A DNA stretch of 64,000 nt from CAVOKN01 sp963696505. GTDB taxonomy: Bacteria > Pseudomonadota > Gammaproteobacteria > Burkholderiales > Rhodocyclaceae. Below are positions 53,543-62,637 of the stretch, piece after piece; position 1 is the first letter of the stretch; each line of letters begins with the position of its first letter. The position numbers and the translations under genes are program-made. Below the pieces are notes generated by a model. The model was given only the letters and a program-made list of their open reading frames with translations. It did no database searches and was not told the DNA's origin. The stretch is taken from the NCBI GenBank assembly GCA_963696505.1, contig CAVOKN010000017.1:77199-141198 (forward strand), read 5' to 3'.

Positions 53543-55610
53543 CTACGGCCCGTCGGCGCTCAGGGCGCGCTGCCGGGCCGGAGTCAGCACCGTCGGTATC
53601 AACTCGGGTCCGGCGGCGAAGGCCGCCTCCTGGCCCTTCTTGATCGCCTTCCAGAAGGCATGGGCCGTGGCCCGGGCGTGGGGCGCGTGGGCGCCCTCGC
53701 CGGAGCGCTCCGCGGGCGCTTCCCCGGGGGAAGGCACCAGCGCGTGGTACAGCCGGTCGTGGTGCACCCAGCTTTCCAGCTTGTCCAGCGGCGCGCCGTC
53801 CTCCACCAGCCAGCGCAGGTAATTGGTCAGCATGTCGGCCATGCGCTCGGTCTCCCATGGCACGCTCTTGGCGCTTTCCAGCGCGTTGATCTGGCGCGCG
53901 AGCTCGAAATGGTGTCCCTTGAAATCCACGTCCAGGCCGAAGTGGTGGTGCGCGATGTCGCGAGCCAGCGGTTCGCTCCACTGGCGATGGAAGCGGCACA
54001 TGCCGATGTTGTCGTTGATCAGCTCGTAGACCATGCGTTCGACATTGCGGCGGCCCAGTTCCTCGGGCGCCAGCACGTTGGCGCCGTAGAACACGTAATA
54101 CTTGCCCATGATCGGCATGGGGCTGCCCATGCCGGGGACGAAGTACTGGTTCGGCACCATGCATCCGGTGTCGCCGTGGGAGAGGAAGACCGCGCGCTCG
54201 CCGGGCCGCGTGTCCGGATGCAGGCGGTTCAGTTCGTGCGCCGCGGCACGGATGCCGTGACGGAAGGGCCCGGCTCGCGGATCGGCGAGGATGGCGTCGA
54301 TCAGCGCCATGGCGTAGCGGGCGTTGGTCATGCTGTCGCCGACCACGTCGAACTCGCCGCGTTCGGCGGTAAAGCGGTCGAAGCGCAACTGCTCCCGCGG
54401 CGGGAAGCCGAATTCCTCGGGGTCGATCAGCCGGTCGGCCGCGCATTCCATGATCCACGCCAGCATCCCGCCGATCTGGATCGCGTCGAATCCCATAGCG
54501 TCGGCATGATCGTTGAGCAGCTCCGCGGCGCGCTGGTCGAAGACCCCGACCTGCGGCCCCAGGGCGTGATAGGGCTCGTAGTCCTTCTTGAACTTGCCGT
54601 TCATCTTCTTGCACGCAACGGAGCAGGGTTCGCCGCAGTGCTCGAAGCTCTTGCTGGCGATCGTTTCCTCGTTGAACTGCTTGAGGTAGTGCTCGGCGAT
54701 GAAGGACTTGTGCTGCTTGATCCGCTCCACCTTGGGCGCGTAGATCGAGCGGTAGTTGAAGCTCAGCACCTTGTCGCCCATGGCGTGGTAGTTCGAGCCG
54801 AAGGTACCGCCGGTGTGGGTCTTGGGGTCGAGGGCGTACTTCGCGGTCGCAGCCTTGTCCACCTTCACTGCGCGCTCGCCGAAGTGTTCGATGAAACAGG
54901 GGTCGAAATCCTTGATCGTGGTGCGCTGCGGCTCCTCCCAGTCGCCGCCGAACAGGCAGCCGACGATGTTGTGCTGCTGGAACAGCCGGCTCCCCAGGCC
55001 GCCGCGGCCGCACCAGTCGGCGACCGGGTTGAGCGCGCCCTTCTCCACCGGATTCGAGGCTATGGTACCTTCGGGCGTCGCCACGCTCACCGGGCCGACG
55101 ACGAAGGAACGCACCCGCTTGGGCGGATACTCGCCGCCCCAGCGGTCCAGCAGCGCCTGCTGCAGGGCAAAGACGCCCGCGAGCGCGGTGCCGTCCGGCG
55201 CCTGGTAGCCCGCCCAGACGGCGTGGAAGTCCTCCATCGGCTCAAGCCGGACCGCGATGCCCTGCCCGCGGTTGTTGAGCAGCAGCACGCTCGGACGCTG
55301 GGGCGCGCCCCGCGATGCGGACGTAATTCACTCCAACATGCTTGAAGGTGTAGGCGGCGCCGCCCATGGAGGAAACGTAGAAGCCGTCCCACAGCGGGCT
55401 GTAGGCGCAGAACACGAGCCGGCGCGCGCCGTGCATCGGCGTCGTGGCGAACATCCCCTCGCCGAAGGTGAACACGTCCCGGCCCTGCCGATACGCCTCC
55501 CAGCCGAAGTCCACCGGACCCAGGATCCCGCTGTCGGTCGAAATCGCTTGCACGGAAGTGGCAAACGGGTCCAGGGTGATGCGAAGCTCGCTCTGCTCGA
55601 AGGAAATCAT
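53543..55610 (-). pseudogene. aldehyde:ferredoxin oxidoreductase (AOR family), one-base frame break
   Basis: The protein would have about 688 residues. The N-terminal ~107 residues (LVFCAYSPLWDGFYVSSMGG, YTFKHVGVNYVRIAGRAP) are in one frame and the remainder (VLLLNNRGQGIAVRLEPMED onward) in another, shifted near 55300. The rest is complete: DWCGRGGLGSRLFQQHNIVG for the tungstopterin, CGEPCSVACKKMNGK for the 4Fe-4S cluster with the last cysteine in DTGCMVPNQYFVPGMG, and DAIQIGGMLAWIMECAADRL. AOR enzymes oxidise aldehydes to acids with a bis-pterin tungsten centre. No aor electron-transfer partner is adjacent, unlike the AorABC enzyme of Aromatoleum, so the electron acceptor is unknown. Stretches of both frames are intact, so a sequencing indel is likely. 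Confidence 0.85.
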
Positions 55611-55707
55611 TTCCGCTGCTCGAAGGTCGCTGCAAGCGGCGGATTCTACCCTTGCACCGACTCGAAACCCCCCCAGGCTGCGCCCTGCGCGATCCTCTCC
55701 TGGTGGC

Positions 55708-56046
55708 CTACTCGGTCACCTCGATCGTCCCCTGCATCTCCGGGTGTGGCCCGCAGGCGTAGGGATAGACGCCGGGCTTGTCGAAGGTCAGCGCCCAGGA
55801 TTGGCCGGGCATCAGGAGCGGCGACGCGAAGTTGGCCCGGCCGGTGGAGCGCACCGCGTGGCCGCTGCGACGCTCCGCATTGACCCAGGTGACCGTCGTT
55901 CCCGCCTTGACGCTGAGCTTCGCCGGAAGGAAACGCTGCTGGGCGATCACGACCTGCGCTGCCTCCTCGGCGTGCCCCGGCGGCCCCGCCGCCGCGAGGG
56001 TCAAAGAAAGCCATGCGGTGCCGATGGCGATTGTTCGCGGTTTCAA
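55708..56046 (-). CDS. cupredoxin-like copper protein
   Basis: The protein has 112 residues with a TTG start at 56046 preceded by GGGAGG. A signal peptide (MKPRTIAIGTAWLSLTLAAA) leads to a plastocyanin/pseudoazurin-like fold: RFLPAKLSVKAGTTVTWVNA, then the ligands His in RSGHAVRST and Cys-His-Met in YACGPHPEMQGTIEV. These are the four ligands of a type 1 copper site, so it should carry electrons in the periplasm. It is upstream of the AOR gene on the same strand with a 97-bp gap, and divergent from the protease gene. Confidence 0.88.
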   Translation of the reverse strand: MKPRTIAIGTAWLSLTLAAAGPPGHAEEAAQVVIAQQRFLPAKLSVKAGTTVTWVNAERRSGHAVRSTGRANFASPLLMPGQSWALTFDKPGVYPYACGPHPEMQGTIEVTE

Positions 56047-56175
56047 GGTATATCCTCCCGTAGGTGTTCTCGTTGCGGTCGCGGTGCAATGTTGCGGCAG
56101 GCGGGCGGGACTGGCAACGGCAGAGACGGTCGGGCGGTGGGACGCGGCCCGCAGCGGAATCGGGAGCGCAGGCGA

Positions 56176-56898
56176 ATGGAAGGACGAGGCGACGGTAAGG
56201 GTGCCCGCCGCCGACCGGGCGAGGGCGACGCGTGGCAGGGTGCGCTGAAGAGGCATCGGAGGGTTTCCGGCGCGGTGTGGGTCGCCCGCCTGCTGTTCCT
56301 CGCCGTCATGGCCGCAGGGAGCGTCGACGCCCATGCTGTTTGGGCGAGACTGATTGCGCTGGCGCCGCAGCGTGCCGAATTTCAGGTCAACGAGACCACG
56401 ATTCGCGTGCTGCGCCCGGGGGAGACGAGCCCCGAGGGCATCCGGCTGGTCGCGGCGAAGGCCGACTACGCGGAAGTGGAAACGAACGGCGTCCTGTACC
56501 GGCTGACTTTGGGCCAGCGCATCCAGCCCAAGCTGGAATTGCGGGCGGATCGCGGCGGGCACTATGCCGCCGAGGTCGTCATAAACGGTCGGCCGACCCG
56601 CGCGCTGGTCGATACCGGCGCCACCACGGTGGCCTTGAGCCGAGGCGAGGCCGAACGCCTTGGCCTGTCGTTTCGCCAGGGAAAGCTGATCCGCACCCGC
56701 ACCGCAGGCGGCGAGCGAGACGCCTATCTGATCACGCTGGACACGGTGCAGGCCGGATCGATCCTGCTGCGCGGGGTGGAGGCCACCGTCTCGACCCTGC
56801 CCGACTCGCCGCCGGTGACGCTGCTCGGCATGAGCTTCCTGCGCCGCGTCGAAATGCGCACCGAGGGAAACCGGCTGCTGCTGATGCAACTGCGCTGA
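56176..56898 (+). CDS. retropepsin-like aspartic protease, TIGR02281/clan AA type
   Basis: The product has 240 residues from the ATG at 56176 (GGGAG nine bases upstream) or 207 from GTG 56275, which would place a signal/anchor (ARLLFLAVMAAGSVDAHAVW) at the very N-terminus. The C-terminal half is a single retropepsin lobe with the catalytic ALVDTGATTVALSRGEAERL and GMSFLRRVEMR, so it should act as a dimer. A PDZ-less, ~90-residue N-terminal part precedes it. The substrate is unknown. It is divergent from the cupredoxin. Confidence 0.8.
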   Translation: MEGRGDGKGARRRPGEGDAWQGALKRHRRVSGAVWVARLLFLAVMAAGSVDAHAVWARLIALAPQRAEFQVNETTIRVLRPGETSPEGIRLVAAKADYAEVETNGVLYRLTLGQRIQPKLELRADRGGHYAAEVVINGRPTRALVDTGATTVALSRGEAERLGLSFRQGKLIRTRTAGGERDAYLITLDTVQAGSILLRGVEATVSTLPDSPPVTLLGMSFLRRVEMRTEGNRLLLMQLR

Positions 56899-56908
56899 GG
56901 ATTCAGCG

Positions 56909-56933
56909 ACCGGTGCGCATGGCGCGCCCTACG
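56909..56933. repeat. REP-like element, TAGGGCGCGCC family (inverted copy)
   Basis: CGGTGCGCATGGCGCGCCCTAC is the reverse complement of the element at 17186 and lies between the convergent protease and cdsA genes, overlapping the cdsA stop. Confidence 0.5.
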
Positions 56934-57885
56934 CCGTCCACCCGTAGCGCACGATGTGGAAGAACACCGGCGCGGAGAAGCACACCGAATCGAGGCGATC
57001 GAGCATGCCGCCGTGGCCTTCGATGATCGCACCCCAGTCCTTGATGCCGCGGTCGCGCTTGATGGCGGACATCACCAGCCCGCCGAGGAAGCCCATCATC
57101 GTGATGGCGAGCGCGACGAGGAAGGCCTGCCACGGCGCGAACGGCGTGATCCACCACAGCGCTGCGCCCAGCGCCGAAGCCGAAAGCGTGCCGCCAAGGA
57201 AGCCTTCCACCGTTTTCGAGGGCGACAGCAGCGGCGCGATCTTGTGGCGACCGAAGAGCTTGCCCCACACGTACTGCAGCACGTCGCTCAACTGCACCAC
57301 GACGATGAGGAAGATCACCAGCAGCAGATTGCGATCCGCATAGCCGGGAATGTCGAGCGTGAGCAGCGCCGGCACCAGCGAGATGCAGTAGACCGAGATC
57401 ATCAGCCCCCACTGCGTCACCGCGGCGCGTTCGAGGAAGTTGTTGGTGTCCGAGGACAGCGCTGCGACGATGGGCAGGAACAGGAAGGCGTACACCGGAA
57501 TCAAAATCGCATACATCCCGTACCATTCGACCCACACGAAGAAATACTGCAGCGGCAGCACCGCCAGGAAGGAGAGCAGCAGCGCCTTGTGGTCGCCGCG
57601 CCGCGTCGGAGCGATGGTGATGAACTCCCGCAGCGCCATGAAGGAGGCGAAGGCGAACAGCGCGATCACGCCCGCCCGCCCGATCCAGACCGCCCCACCG
57701 ATCACGCCTATCATCAGCCACCAGGACTTGATTCGCGCGTTGAGGTTGTCGAGCGTGGCGTTGGGCGTGTCGAACCCGGCGCGCCACTTGAGCAGGAGGC
57801 CGACCAGCGAGGCAAAAACGAGGATTCCGCCGGCGCCGGCGAACAGCCATACCGTCTGGTCGTGCAGGGTGGTGGGGGGCGTCAC
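56929..57885 (-). CDS. cdsA: phosphatidate cytidylyltransferase
   Basis: The enzyme has 318 residues and eight or so membrane helices, starting with GTG. The CDP-alcohol-forming signature is the C-terminal block KIAPLLSPSKTVEGFLGG and AIKRDRGIKDWGAIIEGHGG followed by MLDRLDSVCFSAPVFFH, which includes the two acidic clusters. It makes CDP-diacylglycerol from CTP and phosphatidate. The acyltransferase gene precedes it by 18 bp, giving a phospholipid-synthesis pair. Some proteins of this length use other phosphorylated lipids. Confidence 0.9.
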   Translation of the reverse strand: MTPPTTLHDQTVWLFAGAGGILVFASLVGLLLKWRAGFDTPNATLDNLNARIKSWWLMIGVIGGAVWIGRAGVIALFAFASFMALREFITIAPTRRGDHKALLLSFLAVLPLQYFFVWVEWYGMYAILIPVYAFLFLPIVAALSSDTNNFLERAAVTQWGLMISVYCISLVPALLTLDIPGYADRNLLLVIFLIVVVQLSDVLQYVWGKLFGRHKIAPLLSPSKTVEGFLGGTLSASALGAALWWITPFAPWQAFLVALAITMMGFLGGLVMSAIKRDRGIKDWGAIIEGHGGMLDRLDSVCFSAPVFFHIVRYGWTA

Positions 57886-57903
57886 GGGTTTCTCCGTTGT
57901 TCT

Positions 57904-58565
57904 TCAGTCGTGCAGGGGCGAACACTGCTGGGCCAGTTCCAGCATGGCGGCCCGCGCACGGCCGACGAAATCCGCCTTGGACTCGCCGGAAGTCAGCCGC
58001 AGCGCAGCGCCGAAATTAACCGTACATAGCAGCGGTAGCGGTACCACCTCGCCCTTGGGCAGCACGCGGTTCAGATTGTCGATCCACACCGGCACCAGTT
58101 CCAGCTCCGGCTGCCGGCTCGCCAGATGGAAGATGCCGCTCTTGAAGGGTAGCAGCCGCTCCTCGGAGGTGTTGCGCGTGCCTTCGGGGAAGATGATGAG
58201 GGAATGGCCGGCGGCGAGCGCGGCGTGCATCGCCTCGATAGGATCTGCTTCCCTCGATCCGGCCTCGCGATCGATCAGCACGGCGTTGAAAACATCAGCG
58301 CTGATGAAGCGGCGCAGCGGGCTCTTGTCCCAGTAGTCGCTGCCGGCAACGGGGCGCGTGTGCAGCCTCAGCCGCGGCGGCAGGCAGGTCCAGATCAGCA
58401 CGAAGTCGCCGTGGCTCGCGTGATTTGCGAAGTAGATGCGCTGGGCGTCCTCGGCCGGCAGCCGATCCAGCGCGGATGCACGCCGGTGAGCAGCCGCGCA
58501 AAGCCGGTGATGCCCATGCCAGCGGCCCTGGCCAATGACCTTCGCAATGGATTCGACGCCCTCAT
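57904..58565 (-). pseudogene. plsC: 1-acyl-sn-glycerol-3-phosphate acyltransferase (PlsC-like), one-base frame break
   Basis: The N-terminal part (MGITGFARLLTGVHPRWIG) and the rest (DAQRIYFANHASHGDFVLIW) are in two frames, shifted near 58470. Joined, the acyltransferase motifs are NHASHGD (HX4D), then SADVFNAVLIDR and IIFPEGTRN (motif III) and LVPVWIDNLNRVLPKG (motif IV). The product would have about 220 residues. It acylates lysophosphatidate to phosphatidate, the substrate of CdsA encoded just downstream. The start is uncertain between 58565 and 58517. Confidence 0.8.
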
Positions 58566-58760
58566 CGCCCCTATCCTCGACGCAGCCACGGAGTATGGGC
58601 GAGGATTATCGCCCGAGCGGCAGCCGGCATGTTTTGGGAAACCGTCATCCGCTGCCCCCGGCTGTCCCTGCGGCGAGCAGAAACCCAGCGCTTTTGGCTG
58701 TTCGCGCCGTTATGATCGTCTTGTCGGGTCGGGATACGTTCAACTGAGGAATCGAGAAGC

Positions 58761-60254
58761 ATGAAGCAGGTGTTCGCAACGCTGCTGGCGGCGATCTGGC
58801 CCTGCCTGCTGCTTGCTGGCGAGGCGCCTGCCGAGTCGCCGCTGGACTTTATCGAAAGTCAGCTCCTGGCGCACGGCGGCAAGACCGGCGCCTACGTCCT
58901 GGAGCAGGGGGAAGAGGCGCTGCAGGCTCGCGCCTGGCTGGCGGACCACGCCCGCAGCACGATCGAAGTGCAGTACTTCATCTGGAGTTCGGACAACATC
59001 GGCACGCTGGCCGCCGAGGCGCTGCTGCGCGCCGCGGAGCGCGGCGTCACGGTGCGGGTGATCGTGGACGACCTGCTGATCGACGCTCCAGACAAGCTGC
59101 TGCTCGCGCTCGCCCGGCACCCCGCGATCGACATCCGCATCTACAACCCCAAGCACAAGGTCGGCACGCCGCTTCACACGCGCCTGCTCAACGTGGCGAC
59201 GGACTTTCGCGGCGTCAATCAGCGCATGCACGACAAGACTTTCATCGTCGACGGCAAGCTCGCCATCACCGGCGGGCGCAACATGGCCGACGAGTATTTC
59301 GACTACGACCAGGAATACAACTTCCGCGATCGCGACGTGCTGCTGTTGGGAGAGGCGGTGCCGGCAATGCGGGCGAGTTTCGAGAACTTCTGGGCGAGTC
59401 CCCTCGCCGCGCCGGTGGAATCGCTGTACGACGGCATCGGCCTGATGCAGAAGCGGGTCGTCGTGGACGACGCGCAAGCCGCGAGCCTCTACCGCGAGCT
59501 GCACGCCTACGCCGCGGCACCGGAGAATTTCGCTCCGGAGGTGCGTGCCGCCATCGCCGCGACGCCCCGGTCCTTCCCGGCGCTGGCCCGGGCGGTGCGC
59601 TGGGGCAGGGTGGACTTCATCCACGACCTGCCGGGAAAGAACGGCGATACCTGGCTGCATGGCGGCGGCCTCACCGCCGAAACCCTGGCGGGCCTGGTGG
59701 GCGGTGCCCAAAGCAGCGTCGTCATCCAGTCGCCCTATCTGGTGCTGTCCGACCGGGCGATCGAGGTGTTCAGGAAGGCTGCAGAACGCGGCGTGCGGGT
59801 GCGCATCAGCACCAATTCGCTCGCTTCCACCGACAACATCCAGGCCTACAGCGGCTACCGCAACCAGCGCAAGAAGCTGCTGGCGCTGGGGCTGGAGATC
59901 CACGAGTACCGGCCGGACCCCGAGATCCAGCTCAAACTGATGCCCCGCGCCCGGGCCGCATCGAAGAAGCGGCCGATCTTCGCCATCCATGCCAAGTCCA
60001 TGGTCGTCGATTCGAAACTGGCCTTCGTTGGCACATACAACCTCGATCCTCGTTCCGAAAATCTCAACACCGAAGTCGGCGTCGTCATCCACGACGCGGA
60101 ACTGGCACGAAGCGTCGAACAGTCGATCGAGGCGGACATGGCGCCGGGCAACAGTTGGAATGCCGCGACCGAAGATCCGGACCGGCACGCCTCATGGCGC
60201 AAGCGCAGCCGCGTCCGATTGTGGCAGCAGGTGCCGATCAAGCCGCTCCTCTGA
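58761..60254 (+). CDS. phospholipase D-family protein (cardiolipin synthase C-like)
   Basis: This 497-residue protein starts with a signal peptide or anchor (MKQVFATLLAAIWPCLLLAG) and carries two HKD motifs: MHDKTFIVDGKLAITGGRN (~155-173) and IHAKSMVVDSKLAFVGTYN (~412-430). WLADHARSTIEVQYFIWSSD near residue 60 is typical of the ClsC/YmdC group, which makes cardiolipin from phosphatidylglycerol and phosphatidylethanolamine. An endonuclease or phospholipase role is less likely. It is divergent from plsC, which supports a lipid role. Confidence 0.85.
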   Translation: MKQVFATLLAAIWPCLLLAGEAPAESPLDFIESQLLAHGGKTGAYVLEQGEEALQARAWLADHARSTIEVQYFIWSSDNIGTLAAEALLRAAERGVTVRVIVDDLLIDAPDKLLLALARHPAIDIRIYNPKHKVGTPLHTRLLNVATDFRGVNQRMHDKTFIVDGKLAITGGRNMADEYFDYDQEYNFRDRDVLLLGEAVPAMRASFENFWASPLAAPVESLYDGIGLMQKRVVVDDAQAASLYRELHAYAAAPENFAPEVRAAIAATPRSFPALARAVRWGRVDFIHDLPGKNGDTWLHGGGLTAETLAGLVGGAQSSVVIQSPYLVLSDRAIEVFRKAAERGVRVRISTNSLASTDNIQAYSGYRNQRKKLLALGLEIHEYRPDPEIQLKLMPRARAASKKRPIFAIHAKSMVVDSKLAFVGTYNLDPRSENLNTEVGVVIHDAELARSVEQSIEADMAPGNSWNAATEDPDRHASWRKRSRVRLWQQVPIKPLL

Positions 60255-60360
60255 CCCGGCATCGGCTGCGGTAGCATCGGCCCATTTCCGGTCCGGCTTC
60301 GCAAGCGACAGCTTGTCGACGGCCGGCGGATGCTGACTCTTCCCAGACAAGCCTCATTCG

Positions 60361-60963
60361 ATGCGAGCCACCACCTTCTGCATTGCCCGACACGGCGAGA
60401 CCGACTGGAACATCGCGGGAATCCTCCAGGGCTGGATCGACGTCCCGATCAACGGCCAGGGCCGGGCGCAGGCGCTCGACATGGCTCGTGCCTTCGCGGC
60501 AGATGGCTTCGACTGTGTCTGCACCAGCCCGCTGATCCGCTCGCTGGAGACCGCCCGGATCATCGCCGCCGAGCTGGGCCTGCCGCCGCCCCTGTCCCAC
60601 GACGGACTCAAGGAGCGCAACTTCGGTGCGGTCCAGGGCATACCGAAGGCCGAGCTGGCGGAACTGAACCCGGCCCTGCTGCAGCAGATCATGCGCCGCA
60701 ACCCGGCGGCCGAGTTCGAGCAGGGCGAAACCATGGACGAATTCGCCGAGCGGGTTCTCGGCGCCGTGCGGGATCTCGGCGAGCAATGCTTCGCCAAGCG
60801 GGTGCTGGTCATTACTCACGGCTGGGTGATGGACGTGATCACGCGCGACGTGCGCGGCCTTCCCCGCAGCACCGTCCTCAACATGAAGCGCAAGAATGGC
60901 GAATGCCTGTGGGTGGAGGCCGGCGCCGATTCCATCCGGCTGCTGCACGATGGCCACCCTTGA
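60361..60963 (+). CDS. histidine phosphatase (phosphoglycerate-mutase-like)
   Basis: The protein has 200 residues. The catalytic RHG is in FCIARHGETDWNIAGILQGW, the acid/base Glu is in HDGLKERNFGAVQG, and the second His is in VLVITHGWVMDVI. Active-site arginines are seen in CTSPLIRSLETARI. It lacks the insertions of cofactor-dependent mutase GpmA, so it is a GpmB/CobC-type phosphatase. The glycerate kinase ATG lies inside its 3' end (14-bp overlap), hinting at a shared role in phosphoglycerate metabolism. Confidence 0.88.
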   Translation: MRATTFCIARHGETDWNIAGILQGWIDVPINGQGRAQALDMARAFAADGFDCVCTSPLIRSLETARIIAAELGLPPPLSHDGLKERNFGAVQGIPKAELAELNPALLQQIMRRNPAAEFEQGETMDEFAERVLGAVRDLGEQCFAKRVLVITHGWVMDVITRDVRGLPRSTVLNMKRKNGECLWVEAGADSIRLLHDGHP

Positions 60964-61655
60964 GCCGCGCCAACTGCTGCGATCCCTGCTCGACGCAGCG
61001 ATCGCCAGTGCCCAGCCGGCGCTGTGCGTGCCGCCGAATCTGCCCGAGCCGCCGCCCGGACGAACGCTGGTGGTCGGCGCCGGCAAGGCTTCCGCTGCCA
61101 TGGCGAGGGCGGTCGAGGACCACTGGCCCGGCGAAATCGAGGGCCTGGTGGTCACGCGCTATGGCCACGCAGTGCCCCGCCGCCGCGTGGAGATCGTCGA
61201 GGCCGGCCATCCGGTGCCCGACGCCGCGCGGGCATGGGCGCGGCCCGGCGCATGCTCGAATGCGTGCGCGGGCTCGGCGCCGACGAACTGGTGCCTTGCC
61301 TGATCTCTGGCGGCGGCTCTGCGCTGCTGCCCCTGCCGGCGCACGGCCTCACGCTGGAACACAAGCAGCAGGCCAGTCGTGCCCTGCTAAGGTCAGGCGC
61401 CACGATACGGGAGATCAACTGCGTGCGCCGCCACCTCTCCGCGATCAAGGGCGGACGCTTGGCCGCTGCCTGCCATCCGGCGCGCGTCGTGTCGCTGCTG
61501 ATCTCCGACGTGCCGGGGGACGATCCGGTTGACATCGCCTCCGGCCCCACGGTGGGCGACCCGACCACCTGTGCGGACGCCCTGGAAATCGTGCAACGCT
61601 ACGGCATCGAGATTCCGCCCGCCGTGCGCGGGGTTCTGGAGTCGGGGGCTGGGGA
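60950..61655 (+). pseudogene. glycerate 2-kinase (GckA/MOFRL family), frame-broken and cut by IS607-type element
   Basis: The N-terminal DUF4147 domain is recognisable: LRSLLDAAIASAQPALCVPP, RTLVVGAGKASAAMARAVED, GLVVTRYGHAVPRRRVEIVE, LVPCLISGGGSALLPLPAHG, INCVRRHLSAIKGGRLAAAC and LLISDVPGDDPVDIASGPTV. A shift near 61237 separates VPDAA from ARRMLECVRGLGADE. At about residue 235 (VRGVLESGAGE) the homology stops and IS607-type sequence begins, so the C-terminal MOFRL domain is missing. This family phosphorylates glycerate to 2-phosphoglycerate in the serine/glyoxylate pathways. Any remaining 3' part lies beyond the window. Confidence 0.82.
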
Positions 61656-61703
61656 GGCTGACTCTACCATTACAAATAATGCGCAATAATGTACTATTGG
61701 CTC

Positions 61704-62333
61704 ATGGAAAACACCATGAGCACAGGCAAGGCGGCGAAGCTGCTGGGCGTCTCGGTCAAGACCTTGCAGCGCTGGGAGCGCGAGGGGCGGCTCACTGCTG
61801 TGGCGCGCACCGACAGCAATCGGCGCCTGTATACCGAAGCGCAGATTCGCGAATTCATCGGCCTGCGCCAGTCGGTGAATACGCCGATCCGGCTGGTGGC
61901 GTACTGCCGCGTCTCCAGTGCCGCGCAAGAACCGGATTTGGCGAATCAGCGCAAAGTGCTGGAGGAATTCGTGGTGGCCAAAGGTCTTGCCAACGTCGAG
62001 TTTGTCGAGGAAGTGGGCGGCGGGCTGAACTTCAAGCGCAAGCGGTTTCTGGCGCTGATGGAAGATATTGGCCGACGCGAAGTCAAGACACTGATTCTGG
62101 CGCACAGGGATCGGCTGACCCGGTTCGGCTTCGAGTGGTTCGAGCACTTTGCCAAAATCAATGGCTGCGAACTGCTAGTGCTCAATCAAGAACGTCTTTC
62201 TCCCGAGCAGGAAATGGTGCAGGACTTGATGACCATCGTGGATTGCTTTTCGTCCCGGTTATACGGTCTGAGGAACTACCGAAAAAAGCTGGACGAGGCA
62301 TTGAAGAAGGATGCGAACAATGAGCCAAGCTGA
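61704..62333 (+). CDS. tnpA: IS607-family serine recombinase TnpA
   Basis: The recombinase has 209 residues from the ATG at 61704; ATGs at 61689 and 61713 are alternatives. An N-terminal MerR-type HTH (TGKAAKLLGVSVKTLQRWER, EGRLTAVARTDSNRRLYTEA) precedes the serine-recombinase domain with the nucleophile in RLVAYCRVSSAAQEPDLANQ and arginines in LILAHRDRLTRFGFEWFEHF. The HTH-first order is the hallmark of IS607 TnpA, which excises a circular intermediate. It overlaps the next ORF by 14 bases. Confidence 0.93.
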   Translation: MENTMSTGKAAKLLGVSVKTLQRWEREGRLTAVARTDSNRRLYTEAQIREFIGLRQSVNTPIRLVAYCRVSSAAQEPDLANQRKVLEEFVVAKGLANVEFVEEVGGGLNFKRKRFLALMEDIGRREVKTLILAHRDRLTRFGFEWFEHFAKINGCELLVLNQERLSPEQEMVQDLMTIVDCFSSRLYGLRNYRKKLDEALKKDANNEPS

Positions 62334-62637
62334 GAAAGTGACTATCTATTGCCACGGTGGATGCGGGCGCTTTGTGACGTTACGTAAGAGCAAGGTTCAT
62401 CAGGCCGATTATTACTTATGTCATTCCCGGCTGGACGGGATTGAGTGCGAAGCAAAGCTTGCGCCACTGCAACCCGGCAAGGTTCGCGTGGAGGATATGT
62501 ACGCCGCCGCATCGTTCTGGGGGTATCGCGATGTATGGCCTGACGCAGCGCAGGCAGCATCGGTCATGCGTGCCCGCGAGATTCTTGCGGCGGGTGTGGC
62601 GCAAATGGCCATCGAACAGGCCCGGCGATGCAACTGA
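62320..62637 (+). CDS. Cys-rich small protein between tnpA and tnpB
   Basis: The protein has 105 residues from the ATG at 62320 (a second ATG at 62311 is possible). Its N-terminal 45 residues carry four cysteines and two histidines spaced like a zinc-binding unit: IYCHGGCGRFVTLRKSKVHQ and YYLCHSRLDGIECEAKLAPL. The rest is mostly helical (EDMYAAASFWGYRDVWPDAA, RAREILAAGVAQMAIEQARR). It overlaps tnpA by 14 and tnpB by 10 bases, so all three genes are translationally coupled. IS607 elements are normally described with only tnpA and tnpB. No family is recognised. Confidence 0.7.
   Translation: MSQAEKVTIYCHGGCGRFVTLRKSKVHQADYYLCHSRLDGIECEAKLAPLQPGKVRVEDMYAAASFWGYRDVWPDAAQAASVMRAREILAAGVAQMAIEQARRCN

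Noticed and set aside
61656..61664. Copy of the 9-mer at the IS junction as the IS607 target site
   Set aside because: The core differs at the first base (AGAGTCAGCC on the minus strand), and IS607 recombines at a dinucleotide; one junction alone cannot link the two.
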